The notes beneath the pieces were generated by a model. The model had not been told where the DNA came from. It ran no database searches and was given only the letters and a program-made list of their open reading frames with translations. A stretch of DNA of 64,000 nucleotides. Source: Pyrocephalus nanus. Its lineage: Eukaryota; Chordata; Aves; Passeriformes; Tyrannidae. Below are positions 13,601 to 28,544 of the stretch, piece by piece (positions within the stretch are counted from its first letter, which is position 1; each line of letters opens with the position of its first letter). Position numbers and translations under genes: made by a program. The stretch covers positions 806,001 through 870,000 of the forward strand of contig CM076272.1 of assembly GCA_038380795.1 (NCBI GenBank). The letters run 5' to 3'.

Positions 13601-15550
13601 CTCACTCCATTATTCTCTTTAGTCCACAGCAACACACGATGAGACTCATTTTCACCAAGTTTAACTAGAGAGGAATTACTATCAGCAAACACTAAACATT
13701 TCCTATTACAAATATATTGTTTTGCCCCTGCTTTCTCACACCTCCACCTCCCACTAGAGCAGCCTGCTGGATATCCTGCTGACTTGGTGCAAACCACACG
13801 ACAAACCAAAGGCATTTAGTCCTGAGGGGCTGCAGCTCTGAGCCCCCCACAGGACAGCTGAGCCAGGGCAATGCCTCAGTTTTCCTGCAGTGACACTGCA
13901 GTGTCCACACGTGCACAGCCAGGGCTCTGGAGGGACTCCAGGAAAGATAAATCCCAGATGTTTAAAGGATTTCATCCTGGACCCTGAAATTCCATTGCCT
14001 TACAGATGCCATCACACAAATCCCATCACACACACGGCCCAACACTATCAAAACATCACGGTGGACGAGGCCAAAATGCAGCACATCTTGAGCAAAGCGT
14101 CACTGTCACCTACACAGAGCTGGACACGCAGGTCAGAGCTGTCCACAGGGGCACAGGTATTTCCAGAGATCATTATTGCTACAGTTAACACACAATAGAA
14201 TGGAATGAGATCAGCTTGGAGTTGGGCTTTTCTGGTTCTGGGACTGCTACAGTTACTCCTGGGAGAATTCCCAGCACGGAGCTCCCAGCCTGGAGAGCAC
14301 AAAGCTCATGGCCCAGGACAGCCCCCCAAACACACCCCACACAGAGTTCAGGAGCCGGGGCATTCTCACCTTGCTTTCAAACAAACAACGGTGGGGATTA
14401 CAATTACTCTTTCATCACAGTGTATCTTTCATATCCGGACCTGCATTCTTCCTTCTCCTGCAGCCAGCAAAAGGATTACAAACAGCACTGAGCCCTTCTT
14501 GCAAGGAAAGAAAAATTAACCTATAAAATTGTAACGTTCTCTAATTCTCACAGTCATCTGCAGAAATTGTTCTGCTGGCCTTTGGGAGGAGAACTTGGAC
14601 CTGCAATAACAGGTCCTTTCCTCACTTTGATCCCAAGTGCTTCAAATGGCCTGCCTAAGGCCAGGCAGTGAGCAAGGTAAGGTGTGTGCACTGCTGCACC
14701 TCAGAGGGAGAAGGAAAGGTGAACATCAACCTGTACAGGGGGCATCCAGCAGTCTGTTCCACACTCCACACAGCTGAGGCACTGGGCAGAAATACAGAAA
14801 TACCTTCTGTGTTTCACTGCTTTGATGCCACCAATTAAGTGCAAACTGCTAATCATTTCAGCAAAAATCTCTTAAGGCTATGAAGGTTAAGAACACCAGA
14901 ACATTAAAGAAAAAACATTCCTTTGATTCATTTTGCCTATATATTGATGTTTACAGAAGCAGCAAGGAAAATACCATCCATGTTTATTTAATGGATTTAG
15001 AATAGCTAATTCTTTAAATAAGAGGAAGTTACTTGGCTTGGGTGAACCACCTCTGTTAAAATGACTGTCCTTAACCCTTCCTACTCAAATATTACCTGGA
15101 GTTGACTCACATTGATTCTCCATCCTCCTGCCTCTAAACAGGCATTCAAAATATCACACTAATTTGTCTCGGAATTTATAAATGCTGTAATAGCAAAGGT
15201 GAATGTACACTTCTTTCTATTTGCTTTTTAATAGGTTTAAAACCGTGTGCAGGCAATAGAAAAAAAACATGGAGTAATAGCCATTCATATGCAAAAACTG
15301 GTGGTGGAGTGAAATAAAAACCCTTTAATATTTTTACACGAGTTCTTGATTTGAGTTTTCTTATGTAGGGGAGGAGTATCTCACCAGGCATGGCCCACAG
15401 CTTCAGATAATCACTGGCCCTTCTAACAGCAGGTTCACAACCACCATCTTTGCCAAAAACTAAAATAAAAACCTAATCAGACATAAAAATCCATAACTGC
15501 TTCTGTCATCCTTAGTCCATTTTACCCATGCCAGCTCGCAGGTAAAGTTC
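7700..15550. other. Non-coding DNA, nothing recognised
   Basis: AT-rich sequence with scattered short open frames of no recognisable family. A possible weak plus-strand donor (TCG followed by GTAAAG near 7790) could end a rightward first exon from the island, but no matching coding exon was found. No RNA gene or clear mobile element was seen. Confidence 0.45.
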
Positions 15551-15555
15551 CAGAG

Positions 15556-15616
15556 ATCACAGAAAGACTGAGGTTGGAAGGAGGGCAGCTGGTCCAGCTT
15601 GCTGATCGAAGCAGGC
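15556..15616 (-). mobile_element. CR1 LINE 3'-end fragment
   Basis: The stretch reads ATCACAGAAAGACTGAGGTT, then a GGAAGG block, then GGTCCAGCTTGCTG and a GAAGCAGG block. This resembles the reverse complement of the avian CR1 3' tail, which I know as 'cacagaatg...ggttggaagggacct...ggtccaacccccctgctcaagcagg'. It is short and diverged, with an internal deletion. Confidence 0.6.
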
Positions 15617-15619
15617 CCA

Positions 15620-18600
15620 ATGCACATTTCACTCTCAGTTTTCCTGGATATTATGTAAGTCATCTGAAATTCTACTCTTAAAGCAAAAAGACTACAACAG
15701 TGTTTTTAAAAATGTTCCTCCTCCCCCTCTCTGACAGATACAAAGAGCAGGGGAGAAATCAGACTTGCATGGAATTAATTCTGACTCATTAAATGAAGCT
15801 TTTTAAGAGTCAGTGAACCAGAATTCACCTCTTACAGGTCACCATCTCAAACAAATTCAACCTCCCAGATAAGGCAGCTGCACTGTTTCTGAAAGGCCTC
15901 CCTCTGCACTCACAGGGATCATCACTCCTCACTCCATCTCACACATTTTGTAAGCCCTCATCAGAGCAAAGCATTAGGAAGCAGCAGTATTTCCTAGCAA
16001 TCTGTTTCCAGCTGTGCACATCACACCTCTCCAGGTCACCCCAATTCACCTGTCTGAACGAGAAAGACCCAACTTTCCATCGGTCAGACAGACAACCTCC
16101 CTCACCAGTACCGAGCAGAGCAGGATGAGCAGCCGGTTTGGAAGCACAGATGTGTTTGGGCAGAGAAAACAGATGTACTAATTATCTCCAGCAGATCCCC
16201 CACAGGCCTCTCCCCCTCGCTGTGCAGCTCCTGCCCCTGCCCCAGCAGCAGCCCAGGATCCCTGCAGGGAGTTTGTTCTCTGCAGTTAATCATGAAGGAG
16301 TAAAATTCACATAACAGTTCTTTTCATCACTGTTCCGATCTGAAATAGTTCCTGGTAATGAATTCATTCCAGTCATTTACAGTATTTTTATATTTTTAGG
16401 CACAACTTGCTGGCAATTTACCGTGGTCAGACAAACAGTGACTTCAGCAGGGCTGTGCCTACCCCTGCACTGTGTGCAGACCACACTGGGGTCAGCACTG
16501 GGCCTTCACAAGCTGCAATTTCTTTCATTTTTACTCTGGTGGAGACACAAATAGGAAAGAAACCTCATCCATCTACAGAAGTATACATGGTATCCATAAA
16601 CCTGCTGCTCAGCCAAGGGCACTAGGACTGTACAGAAGCCAAAGTTCAGGTGCAAGAAGATAATTCTGATAGATATCCATGGGACTCAGTGATCTTAAAA
16701 AATTAATATAACAAATTTTAGCCGTAGTATCAGCAGGGGTGGCCATCTCTTGGCATTTAAACTAAAGAAAAATAGAAAAAAATCATAAAGCTACTTCACC
16801 AAAGTGAGTTTTGAGTTCAAAGGAGGTAATTACACCCATTAATATGATCATTAAAAAGACAGAACTCTGCCAATACCAGGAAGTTCAGATCACATTTCAA
16901 AGCAACTGCTTCAAGATAAATCTTCTTATAAGTATCTCCAAAAAAGAAAGACACACAATAGCACAAAAATCCTTGTAAACACCTAGAAAAATACATGTTC
17001 AGTTGAAGGCAAATCAATTGAACTGCCTGGAACTTATCTTAAAAGCATCAGACTGCTCCCCATGCCCAGCCTTTTTGTTTTTATTTCTTAGCTGCAAATA
17101 AAAATAAAAACAAAACACAAATAAAAGCCTTCAAATGTATATTGGCAGCTCTGCTCTGGACAAGCAGCACTTCATGGTCTCTTCAGCCTCTTTACTGAGA
17201 TATTTACACAAACAAGTGACAAATTTTCAGACAGTGAATTCCTTTTATTTCACTCACCTCATCAGTAACGGCAGAGCTCCCCACTGTCCCTAGAAGATAC
17301 AGTTTTCTGCTGTTTATGTTTTTCTTTTAGCCCCTTGGAGTGGGGGCCACCGGGGCCTCCTGACCTGGGAACCCTGAGCTTTGCTGGCTGGGCCCTGGCA
17401 ATGACCTGAATTTGGAGTTGTTGAGTTCTTCCCCTGGCTCTCCACCACTGCAGCTCCAACCCAGCCTTACCAGACCTGCAGATTACCACGGTCTCCACCT
17501 GGTATTTCAGATTTACTAAATACCCTGCATTTCGTGATGCAGTGATGCTGACAAACAACAGCTGGCTTTTTAGCACAGAACTAAAGGAATGTTTCCATAA
17601 CTCCCGTGTGCTTCAGAAAAGGGTCATCTCTGCCCTCAGTCCCACTCCCAGCCAAAGCCCAGGTACATGGCAAGCTGTTTTACCCGAGTCAGTGCAAATT
17701 ATTCCCCCAGGGTGACCTGGAGCACAGGCTGGGAGCACCACTGCTCCAAAATGTGCTGCAGAGAGGAGCTGCCCAGGCTCTGGAGTTCCAACACCTTCTA
17801 ATAATGTTGTTAATAAAGGGAGAGTTGCTGTACAAATGCACTGTCAGACAGTCCATCTCATTATGACTGCATGAATCTCAACTATTGCTCTTAATCTGCT
17901 TGTATAAACACCACTCCTATTTCTCCCATAAAAACTTTTTTCCTTAAAATTGTAGTCTTTAAATGAGAGGTGTGAAAAGGTGACACAAAATGTAAAACGT
18001 TGTTGGGGAGTGGCTGGAGAACAGTTGCTTTGCTCTGTATCTTCTACCTTCAGAATGGAAATCTGAGGCAGAGAGAGATTGACTCATAATAGCAGTTAAT
18101 GAGTATAGAATTAGGCTGCAATTAATTAAGCAGATCTGTTGCTTTTTTTAAACTTCCCTTCTGTATTGTAGTCTTTCTTTTAATCTCCTTTTGCTCAGTC
18201 CAGCTCTTCTGACAGCTCTTGACAGCGATGGGCAGAACCCCCCCAGGTTTTCCTGCCCAGACCCCACAGATGCTGGCTGGGCGGGCACTTTGATGGCTCC
18301 CATCTCTTACTCCATTTTAATCTGCTTCCCTCCCACGTTGATGAACTGAAGTTTCACAGGATCCCTGCATCCTGCTCTCATCCACCTCAGACTAAGTAGG
18401 ACACGTAGAAAACCCCCCTGTCTGTCACTGGCAGCGTCTGTGCTGCTGTGAGCAGCTCCAACAATTTACAGCATCTCCAGAGCTTAAACAAAAAGAACAC
18501 AGGAAGAACCCTCAGTGATGCCACTGTGCTTGCCACACAGCAGGGTTTAAGAAGGAATTATCCTCTTTTCTCTTTCCTCTTGCTTCCTTCCCTCAAATGC

Positions 18601-21600
18601 TGAAGTCTATAGAAATTACAGGAACAGTCACATTCCCGTTTTAAGTTGTGCATCAAACAAAACCAAACCAGGCATTGGAAACTAAGGCTGAAGTGCTTGG
18701 CATTGTGGGTTTCTGCTTTCCTGCTCAAAAGGAATGACTGCATTTACTTGTGGCCATGATTAAGGCTGCTCTGTCATTTATTAAAGGTGTTTTTTTCATG
18801 AACAGTTTAATGGCTATACCAGTTTATCTTGTCATGTGTTTTGGTGGAGACTGGAACTCAACTTGGACAGTGTAGGTCACTGAACTTGAGAGGCAAGAGC
18901 AGCATTTCTTCACAGAAAATTGGGGGACTTGGTTTTGCAAAATAATATTTACAACACAGTTAAGTGTCTGACAACCAAATTAATTCCAATTTTGCTTTTT
19001 TACTATCCTGCAATGAAAAACAACTTAAACTCTGAAAATGTCAGGTAATTGTCAAGCTATATTTAACCACCACGTTTCACTTAGAAGGAAACATCAATTT
19101 GAATAAACAGATGGTGTTGCTATGGGGTTGCCATCATAAGCAGAAGCACACATTTAACTCTGAAAATGGCAGATACAAAGGACAAGAAAATTATATGCAA
19201 TACTGGGCATTTCTGGAAGCAAACCCACGTTTACACTAAATCTTTGCTTCTTTCCTGCACTCAATAACACAGTTTTACTGTGAGGGTCACTTGATTCCTC
19301 AGAACTAAATAATTCATTATAATATTAATCCTCAAATAATTTCAGGAGTATTTGCATGCCTGGCTCCCTTGCTTCCTGCCCTGAAATCCCTGGGAAAGCG
19401 AAGGCAGCATTTTGGTTACTCCACCAGATCCTTTCTGTGGCTGGAAGTCCATCCCAAACAGACTGCCATGCTATTTCAGGAATGCCACCAGCCAGCTAAT
19501 GGACTTAGGCAACGTTATTTAAATGTTATTTAAACTGCTAGGATGGAATAAAGATTTTTTTTTTTTAAAAAAGCTCTCAAAATAAAGAGGTAGGTGGAGA
19601 ATTCCAGTTCATCCAGAGAAATGCAAATAGAAGGACTGTTTCTCGTGTAAGGAGCTGAACTTTACTGAAAAGGGACACCCCAAGAGGAGAGAGGCACTGT
19701 CTGATTTCCAAGAATTGCTTTAAAACTGCAACAGCTAAACATTTTTCCAGGATTTTCATCTTCTTAATCACTCAAATAACATTTCAAATTCTAAATTAGT
19801 ACCAAGAGGAATGAAAAGGTTATCACGGGCAGTATTTCATTAGCTGGTTATGTAAGTTAATCATTGCTCAAGAGCACTGAATATCATTTTGACACTGTAC
19901 TTGTGGATTACTTTGAGATTTAAAAAGTGGCTGGTTGTTAGATTTCATTTTGACCTTGCTTGTGCTTCACTCAAATACTCGTAGGAAAACAACAACTGTA
20001 ACCAGTTACACTTCAAAAACATTTCCACAAAATTAATTCCGATATGCAGAAAGGACTGTGCTTATTTACTTCAGAATTTTTCAGTAATTAACACAAGGAT
20101 GGGCCTACAGCAAGAGGCTTAAGCTCCCTTGAGTCCTTACCACCACCAAGCTGCACTACAGTCTAGGAAAGAATAAAACACAGCCAACAGGAAAATTCCA
20201 TGACTGACATCAGGGCCTCATCGTAGTTTAGTCTGGAATCTCAGTGAACTTCTGGACAAATGACAGCATTTAATGTACAACCACCACCAGGTCAAGAGGA
20301 GTATGGAATCACTGAACAAAAATGAGAGCACAAAAGAAAACTGTAACAAATTAAACTGAATTTTAAAAAAAGACCGTAAAAGTATTGATGGGAACCACCT
20401 TGGAAGTGTGATGCAGTAAAATCAGAGTGTGAATGGTCAGGTACTACCCTGGACAGAGGTAAATATGCTTTGTTAACAGCAAATGTCGACAGCAAGAAAA
20501 CACCACCCAAATCCTTATTAAAAAACTTAAATTCTGAAAATGTTGTTGCTGTTTGACAAGCCTGGTTTTGTTCTGGAGCAGAAGTTTCTGCTCCTTACAA
20601 GCAGGCAAGTTTCTTTCTGTGCTTACTAAACACACAGCACAGACAGCTGCATGTGAGGAGAACTGTCCTGGCAGACACAAAGCCAGAGCTCTCTGTGCAG
20701 AGGCACCACTGCAGCATCTCCTGCACCACAGGAATCACACTGGACATCAAGCAGCACAGCCCCTCATTCCAAAGGTGTCATCGTGCTGAGAATGCAGATA
20801 CCTTTCCAACCTGCTCCAGATCATTGCCACTAACCAGAGACTGGCACCCAGGGCATTTTATCAAAAAAATTAAGCAGGCACACAGCTTCATCTACCTGCA
20901 AAAACACAGCAATCCAGGAAATTACAAATAATCTGAATTACACGTTAGAGCTGTGACAACGGATTGTAAATGGCAAATTATTATTGTGATTGCTATAAAT
21001 ACCTTAGAGCATTCAGCTGGTTTGTGAACAGCTTCTATCATTCTTTCAGCAAGGAAAGAAGCAGCACCCCAGAAAAAGCAGCTTAACTTGAGCCGCCAAG
21101 TTAATGAATGCATACAAATTGAGATTCCTCCCCACTCCTCTCAGAGGCAACACTTCCTGCTCTTGCAATTTTATCATGACTCTCACTATTTTTAGTGCTT
21201 TGCTGAGAGTCTCTGCTACTGGAATCACGTCTGAGACTCAGCACTCATTTTCAAAGGAAACATTTCCACTCCCCAGCATCCTGAGAAAAGCTTCAAAGTG
21301 TGAAATGAGTGCAGCCTACAGGCTAAAAGACCAGAAAGAACACAAGAAATTCAGAGTGGGCTTGGTTTTGTGTTTTTTTAAAAAAGCCTCACGATTTCTA
21401 GGCTGATTCCTTGAGTGGCAGGAGCTGGATAATGCACTGGTTCCTCATGGCTGGCTGGCTGGGAATCTCTCCAGAGCAGATGTGAGGCACATCAGCAGTT
21501 TTACAGGGGAAAACAGGCAATGCCACTGTCACTGCTCTTTCTGTGCAGTGGACAGTCTTACTCCCCAGAATACTAATCCAGCTTCTATTACAACTCATAT

Positions 21601-24600
21601 TTTTAAAGAGAACATTTGACCTTATGAACCAAGAATAAATATTATTTTGTGCACAAACTATTTTTGCTTTCCAGCAAGATAATTTTCTTTTTCGTCTCCG
21701 AAAGCTCACTCTTCTGCAAACTAAGAGCACTTTGCTTGAGAAGATAAAACTAAGAGTTATGTTATCTTCAAGAAAGATGTAAACACGTGTTAAGAAGGAA
21801 TATAACATCAGGCTTCCTCAGGGGGAAGATAACGCCTTTACATTCACCTTAACACAGCTACTTGCTTTTAATTAAACACACAGTTGGAATTGGAAATAGA
21901 AAGTTAAATAGGTTATCTGCTTTTATCCTGTATGATTGAGAGGGTTTTTTAAAGCTACCACTAGATGGTGCAGCAGCTTAAATAATTCATAGATTGAATT
22001 ATTCCAACAGCCCCTCCCCGTGCCAGCAGGAGACAACTCAGCCACCACCTGCAAACTGAGCCTGCAAACTCGGGTTGGCCAAAACTGCTGTCAAAACTCA
22101 TTTTGTCCCAGCCGAAATAACCCCTCCCTTCTCTGGCATTCCTTCTAAACGGGAGGAAACGTTTACTCATCTGAGGGAAAAGTGACCAGCAATGAAATCA
22201 CCACGGCAGACAAATCCAGCTCCCTGCTCTGCTGCCAGCCTAACTCAGCAAACCCTACAGCAAGCCTTAATCCCACTGCACCTCCCTGCTCACCTGGAAA
22301 TAAAATTATGAAGCTGCTGGTTAGTGCTTGCAACCTCAGACAGATGCTGAAAGGAAAATTGATGCCATATTCCAAAACTGTAGAGTTTAGTGCATGTATG
22401 AGACATCGACAGTCTGGCACACATTTGCCTTGGCCTACAGTGCTCTCAAACAGAAACATTTTGATTATGTGACTTTCAGAAGTCCCTTACCTGGCACTGC
22501 AGGGGATCAGACCCAGTGACTCAGGAAATGCTTTACTGTGCCCCCAACTCCTCTTGTAGGGCCTCCTATTCCATCTCTTGAAGCTCTGGATTTTGAAGAA
22601 ATCCTGGTGTGTCCAATTATTGCTGTGCAGTTAAAATGCTTTAGTTATGCCTGTACCAGTGGTGAAGAATGGCTGGATTTTTATTTTAGTGATTTTGGTT
22701 AAGCATTTAACAAGAGTGCCAGCAACCATTCATTACAAGTCAGATTAAACTGATTAGCAAACCAAAATGTCTTCTCCAGTTCTAGATGTGCAGCACAGGA
22801 AGATCTGACCTTACTTTGTTCACAACCAGCAGAACTAGAAGCCTGAAGTGTACATTATTCCAAGAAACATGTTTCAATGATCATCAGTAAACAGATGATA
22901 ACCAAAGTTATGAGTAATGTGCATTGAAGCCTATAAAGAGAAGGGAAGTGTAGGTTAGGTAACGTTAGCAGTCAGTCCTGTAGACAAGGTAAATTTCCTA
23001 TCAGCTGGTAGACGTCAAACAGACTATTTAATTAATCGGGCATGAGAGAGAGCACACACCTTCCTTTCACACCCCTTCCTTTCACAGGGAAGAAACCTCC
23101 ACCCAGCCACAGCTCCTCACCACATGAACCTTAAAAAATAAACCCCCAACACCGAACAAAAAAACCCTGCTGCCTAAAATGACCCCCTGAACAGCTCCAG
23201 AACAGAGCAGGAACTGCTGCCAGACCTGGGAGCAACCCCTGCAGCACAGGAGCTGGGGAGGAACACGGAGAGCAGCTGGGAAAGAAAGGAGACTGGGACC
23301 AGTACACCAACAACTAACACCTGGAAAGCAAACAGGAGGCTCTTCCCACTCTGCATATATTCAGGGTATAGAATTCCCCCAGGGTTTGTGGCTTTCATTA
23401 TAGGAAAGAACATTTCTTAGATATACCTTATGCATCTAGCTGTTGAGCCTTTTATTATTCTGAACACATTTATTCTGCTTAAAAAAAAAAAAATTATCAG
23501 TCATCAAGTCTGTAACTCTCTGCAAGATTGGCAAAGGGAGATGGAACTGGCAACCTCAGAAAGGTACAACAGGATTTATTAGGAATTAAACTGCCCAAAA
23601 GGGATTCCAAGTGTGCCCTTTTCCCCCTGAACTGCATTGCAGAGGTGTGTGGTAAATATGTCAACAAGACAAACAACAAACATGAATGTAGATGCTAAGA
23701 GACAGAATGGAAGTCCAACAATAATCCAATAATAGCTTGATTATTCATGGGAGAAAATTAGTAACAATAATTCAGTTATAGTCTATTCCTTTTTCATATA
23801 CAACATAAAATCCTTCCTACAACTGAGTAATGCAGCTATATAGTGACTAAATAGCTCTACTGTATAAAGTTCAGAAAGAGTGAGGTAGCCCATTATAGTT
23901 GATACTATTCCCATGGGAAGTAGAAAAGAATCTTCTTTTTATATAAGGATGAGCAGAAAACACCACAAATAAATCCTGAGGGCACATCCCCACTCCAAGG
24001 CCTTTCCCAGCACAGCGTGTGAGCTGTGGCACCACATCAGAGGAGCTGGGGCTGCCCTGAGAGGCACTTCATCCTCAAGTGAACTGCTGTGCCCCCTCCT
24101 GAAGCACCACAAGGAGAGCTGATCTAACCACATACTTCTATGCTGACAAAAATTATGTTTCCACTGGAGGGTTTATCAGAGATATTGAAGTGCCACCTCC
24201 AGTATCTTCCCAGGTCCCTCCCGAGCTCAGCACCCTTCACTTACCCTGAGGAGGATGAAGCCATTTCAGCAAGATCTGTCCTTTGGAAGATGGTAGACAC
24301 TCCTAACATCTAAACTGGATGAGAATCACATTCCACTTACTCCCTTTTCCTTTCCTAACAAAGCTCCCCCCCTGGGCTGTGAAGTTGCCTCCATCCCCCC
24401 TGTGCTGATGCTGCTGCTGCACACGTGGCAGTGCATTCCCACTGCACAAGGGCCACTCCAAGAGCTGGAGAGAAACAAGGGACAGGGGCCCAGATGACAC
24501 AGAACCCCAGCATCAGCTACCCTGACCTCTGCTGAGGGACAGCCACCCCTGCTGCCCCGGGAGCACGGCTGCTGGCTGCTCTCCTGTGAGGCCAGGCTGT

Positions 24601-25020
24601 TTGCTCATCACCAGCCTTCCACTGACAGAACTTGAGCTTCATTGCCCCTCCACAGGCAGGGTGACACTGTGGACAGTGTCTGGACAGTGTCAGGTGGGAC
24701 TCAGTCTTGCAACTAAGAGAAGCTGTATCAGAAAGCATTTCATGACCTGCACCTCAGGTCAACCCACAAGGAATTGCACAAGCCACAAGGAATCACTCAC
24801 AGCACACTGGAGAGGCCAGAGAGCGTGGGACCTGTGCTTCTGCTGGATCCTCCCATCCCCACAAGACAGGACAGCAGGAACAAAAGCAGCTCTCAGCTTC
24901 ATTTCACCTGAGCCCCTCTTGAGAAACCTGTGGCTAATAAGCAGCTGTCCCAAAAGCAAACAGGGAAATGCCAGGCAAGAGACACAATTTCCACGGGATG
25001 TGTGCTTTGCATGAGACTGC
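15620..25020. other. Non-coding DNA, nothing recognised
   Basis: About 9.4 kb of AT-rich sequence with no coding exon, RNA gene or clear repeat that I can support. The open frames present are short and unlike any known family. Confidence 0.45.
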
Positions 25021-25024
25021 AAAG

Positions 25025-25318
25025 AAAGGAGAGGGATCTCTGCTCCCAAGAGACAGTGACAGGAGAAGAGGAAATGGCCTTAGGATGCATCAGGGGAGGC
25101 TTAGACTGGGACATCCTAAAGCACTGGCACAGGCTGGCTGGGAAGGTGGTTGGGTCACCACCCCTGGAGATTTTTAAAGGACCAGATGTGCACACTGAAG
25201 TGCAGATGTGGCACCTGGGGACACAGCTCAGGGGTGGACTGAGCAGGGCTGGGTTAGCACTTAGATCAATGATCTTAAAAGTCTTTTCCAACCCAAACAA
25301 TTCCATGACTCTGTAACA
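25025..25318 (+). mobile_element. CR1 LINE 3'-end fragment
   Basis: The sequence follows the avian CR1 3' end in order: a 'tctctgctccca...gtgacaggagaagaggaaatggcct' block, then GGGGAGGCTTAGACTGGG, a 'ggcacaggctggctgggaag' block, CACCCCTGGAGATTTTTAAA, GATGTGGCACCTGGGGACA, TGGACTGAGCAGGGCTGGGT, and finally the GATGATCTTAAA-like and CTTTTCCAACC tail ending in 'attccatgactctg'. The piece that normally follows the 'tagattgg' block is missing. It is an old, 5'-truncated insertion with no coding capacity. Confidence 0.92.
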
Positions 25319-25319
25319 G

Positions 25320-28300
25320 GGCTGTAGGGGGCTCTGCAGGAGGCAGACAATTTGAAAGGCTCTGTTGTATTTCTAGGGTTCTGATTAAATTTGGAGGTCC
25401 CAGTCAGGGAAGATGCTAACTGCACAGTTTTCAGCAGATCTCATATATTTGAACACTTGATCCTTCTGGGTGCCCAAGAATATTCCTGAGCCAAAGTGCC
25501 ACTCTAAATGAGGAAGATTATCTTTCCAGTTAAGGCACCTCATACTGTAAAAGAGATTACAGTAAAAATACTGAACTTCAGAAGAGCCCTGTGACACATG
25601 GAAGATCATTTCCACAAAAGGAACACAAAAATGAAGTATCTAAAAATTACATTACATTGCTTTTCACCATGGCAAAGTCTGCCACTAAAATAAAAATGAA
25701 CCTTATTTTCCAAAGTCCCAGGCAAACACTGTGAACATCCTTGTCTTCTCTGGGGCAGAAACTGTCGCCCTTCTTTTTGCTTACCTTATCCCTTTATTCC
25801 TAAAGAGGATAACAACACTGGAAGAACACTGAATTATATGCACAGATTCTACCCAAACTGCACCTTTTCTCAAAATATTAGCTTCCAGATTAGTGATCTG
25901 TGAAATGCATAGGCTACCCAACTGAAAGATGGCATGACCAAAATTTATGTCATTGATGGAATAAAGCAAGATCAGACAACATGGCTATAAAAAAAAAAAA
26001 ACCAAAAAGCACTTTTCTCTGCTAATTGAAAACTATACAATTTTAGACTACTCAGAAGTTCAGATTTCAGCCTAGATATGTGCACAGCTGTATTTTACTG
26101 GTCATAAAGTGGGTTTGTAACTGTTAACTAAACAGACATTAGAAAAGGCATCTGAAAGGCTTCCCTTATCTCTCACAGACCTTTTCTTTTTAATTGAAAA
26201 GTTTTCTATTTTCTAATAAAAAGCACTACAACATATATAAAAAAGACAAATAACTGAAAGAATGTACAATCTGCCTGGCAAATAACTTCACTGCAGTTAT
26301 TCAAATAACATTAAAAGAAAGATTTTACCAAGTATAGACATGAACTGATGAGCTCATATGAAAACCCATTTCTAGTGTATTCTTTCCTGCAGTTTATCAA
26401 ATACTTGTGAGAGAAAGCAGAAGGGGTGCAGAGACAGGGCCAGGCAACTTCCCTTCCTGGAGCCACCAGGTAAGGGGGTCATTTCAGCCAGCTCAGAGCT
26501 GTCTGTGCTAAAAGGCCTGCTTTGGAAAAGAGACATCCAGCTCCTCTTGCATTACTAAGCAGGCACTTGCCCAAGAACATTGTATTCATGTGTTTTAAAA
26601 GCAGAAAGCTGGTTCTGTGGTAATTCATGATTCTGCAAGGTGGCAAAAACTCATTAACTTTGTCTACTCGTTTCATAAAATGGAGATCTGCAAGAGAAAA
26701 GACACCTGGTGTTGCCTGAACAACATGTATACAGCAAACAATTGCTTTTAACTTAAAAAGATAAAGTAGTCAGATTACTTTTTGATTTGATTGGAAAACA
26801 GTGTTGCACAAAGCAAATAAATCCACCCAGAACCTGTAATGTTTGAGAAAAGTTTTGACACAAAGTTGTTCTTCCTTTCTAAGCAGCAGTGCTGGTCTTG
26901 GTGATTATTTTGGTCAGGGTTTATTTATTTGTTTTATTTGTTTTATTCCCCTTGAAAAACAACAACTTCCTTTTTCATTTGTTTCCAGTAGAACTAACCT
27001 AGAAACTCCACACTGAAAGAAAGCTGGAGTCCTGTGCCTCAGAAGGACAGAGATTTGGACAGACAGGGGTTTGTGCACATAGAAACAACTCCCATCTATC
27101 TGAGGGAGAATGTTCTGGGATGGACATGGAGAACACAGAAGGTAACTGCAGTGCCAGGGGCAGGGTCTTGTTCAAACACTCGCTGAGATCCAGAACAGGA
27201 TTCGGTTCCTATGGAAGGAAGTTGTCTGTCAATCCTCTCCCACTGATGCTGCTCACCAGCACACTGCAAACCCCTGAGCAGCTGCAGGGGAACACAGCTA
27301 AATATAACCCAGTTCCTCCCTAAGACACACAGCTTTATCACCATGACACAGTGTAGTTCTACCAACTATCACACCTGACACTGCCCACAAGAGCCACATT
27401 ACCTTTACATGTACACAGTACCAAAATGATTTACTGGAAGTTCAGAATTAGCAACTGGCAGAACGTCCCATGCTCATTATTTGAATCATCTGCTGGAAAC
27501 AATGGAAGAATTTCAGCTGCAGTTGAACTCTTCACCTACAATTGAGGAACAGGGCTGGTTGGTGGAATGCAGCCAGTTCCCTGAGCTGTAAATTAACTTC
27601 AGTTTAGTCAGAAATACGAGTTGACAGGGGAACAGAACTAGAGGCAGATCCTGCAATATATCCTGGATTTGCCAGATCCTCTAACTCAGCTGGCAGACAC
27701 GAGCTGTGGATGATACAGCCAGCAAGTTGGGAATGCTGCATCTACTTCAAATGGCTCTTTGTCTAATTTAGTCCCACTATTTTGCCCATTCACTGCTGTT
27801 GAGGGTTGCAGATCCACAAGCACTGGACTCTGCCAGCTTTTCATGGATCCTGAAGCCAAAAAGAAAAGCAAACAATGCTAAGAAGACTCATAAACACCCA
27901 GATTTTTTTAGAAGCCTGACATGCTCCAATTGTACATTTTGGGGTGATTTAAACCAAAAAGTTGTTTGGGGTTGGTTGGTTGTTTCTTTTTCTTGGAGAT
28001 TCATATCCTCCCTTCAGCTTCACTCGCCTCGCACTGAAAATGCCACAGAAACATTTGTGAAGGGGACACATGCACTTTGCAGGTATTATTTACATCTGTA
28101 TTTGTAACTTGGCACTGCATCTGGAACTCTTCTGATCACATCTGCAGTTTAAGACAGGTGCAAAAAACTAGTGGCAAACAAAACTGATGGCGTACAGATA
28201 AGCCCAAATTAATCACTAATGGAAGCACAACTGGAAGACAAGGGGTTGGAAAGGCAATTTACATCAATCCTCTTATTGAAAGGAAAGAAAAATGGAATTC

Positions 28301-28455
28301 TGCCACCAGCCTTGGAAAGAAAATCTCTTGTTCAGTCTTACAGAAAAAGTCTGTAGATTCCTGACTATTCAGTACTTGTAGTGGGCTATTTTAGTACTTT
28401 GTTCCAAAAAAGATGCTTTCTAACCCAGCATGCTGCTCACCACAGCTGTCATGGG
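25320..28455. other. Non-coding DNA, nothing recognised
   Basis: AT-rich sequence between two CR1 fragments. No coding exon with plausible splice sites was found on either strand. Confidence 0.45.
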
Positions 28456-28459
28456 GGTA

Positions 28460-28530
28460 ACAGAATCACAGAAGGGTTTGGGTTTGAAGGGACCTTGAAG
28501 ATCATCCAGTTGTAATCCCCCTGCCACCAG
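28460..28530 (-). mobile_element. CR1 LINE 3'-end fragment
   Basis: Reads ACAGAATCACAGAAGGGTTT, then GGGTTTGAAGGGACCTTGAA, then GATCATCCAGTTGTAATCCC, then CCCTGCCA. This is the classic reverse-strand tail of a CR1 element (cacagaatggtttgggttggaagggacctt...). Only the extreme 3' end remains. Confidence 0.88.
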
Positions 28531-28544
28531 AGGGATGGAAAGAG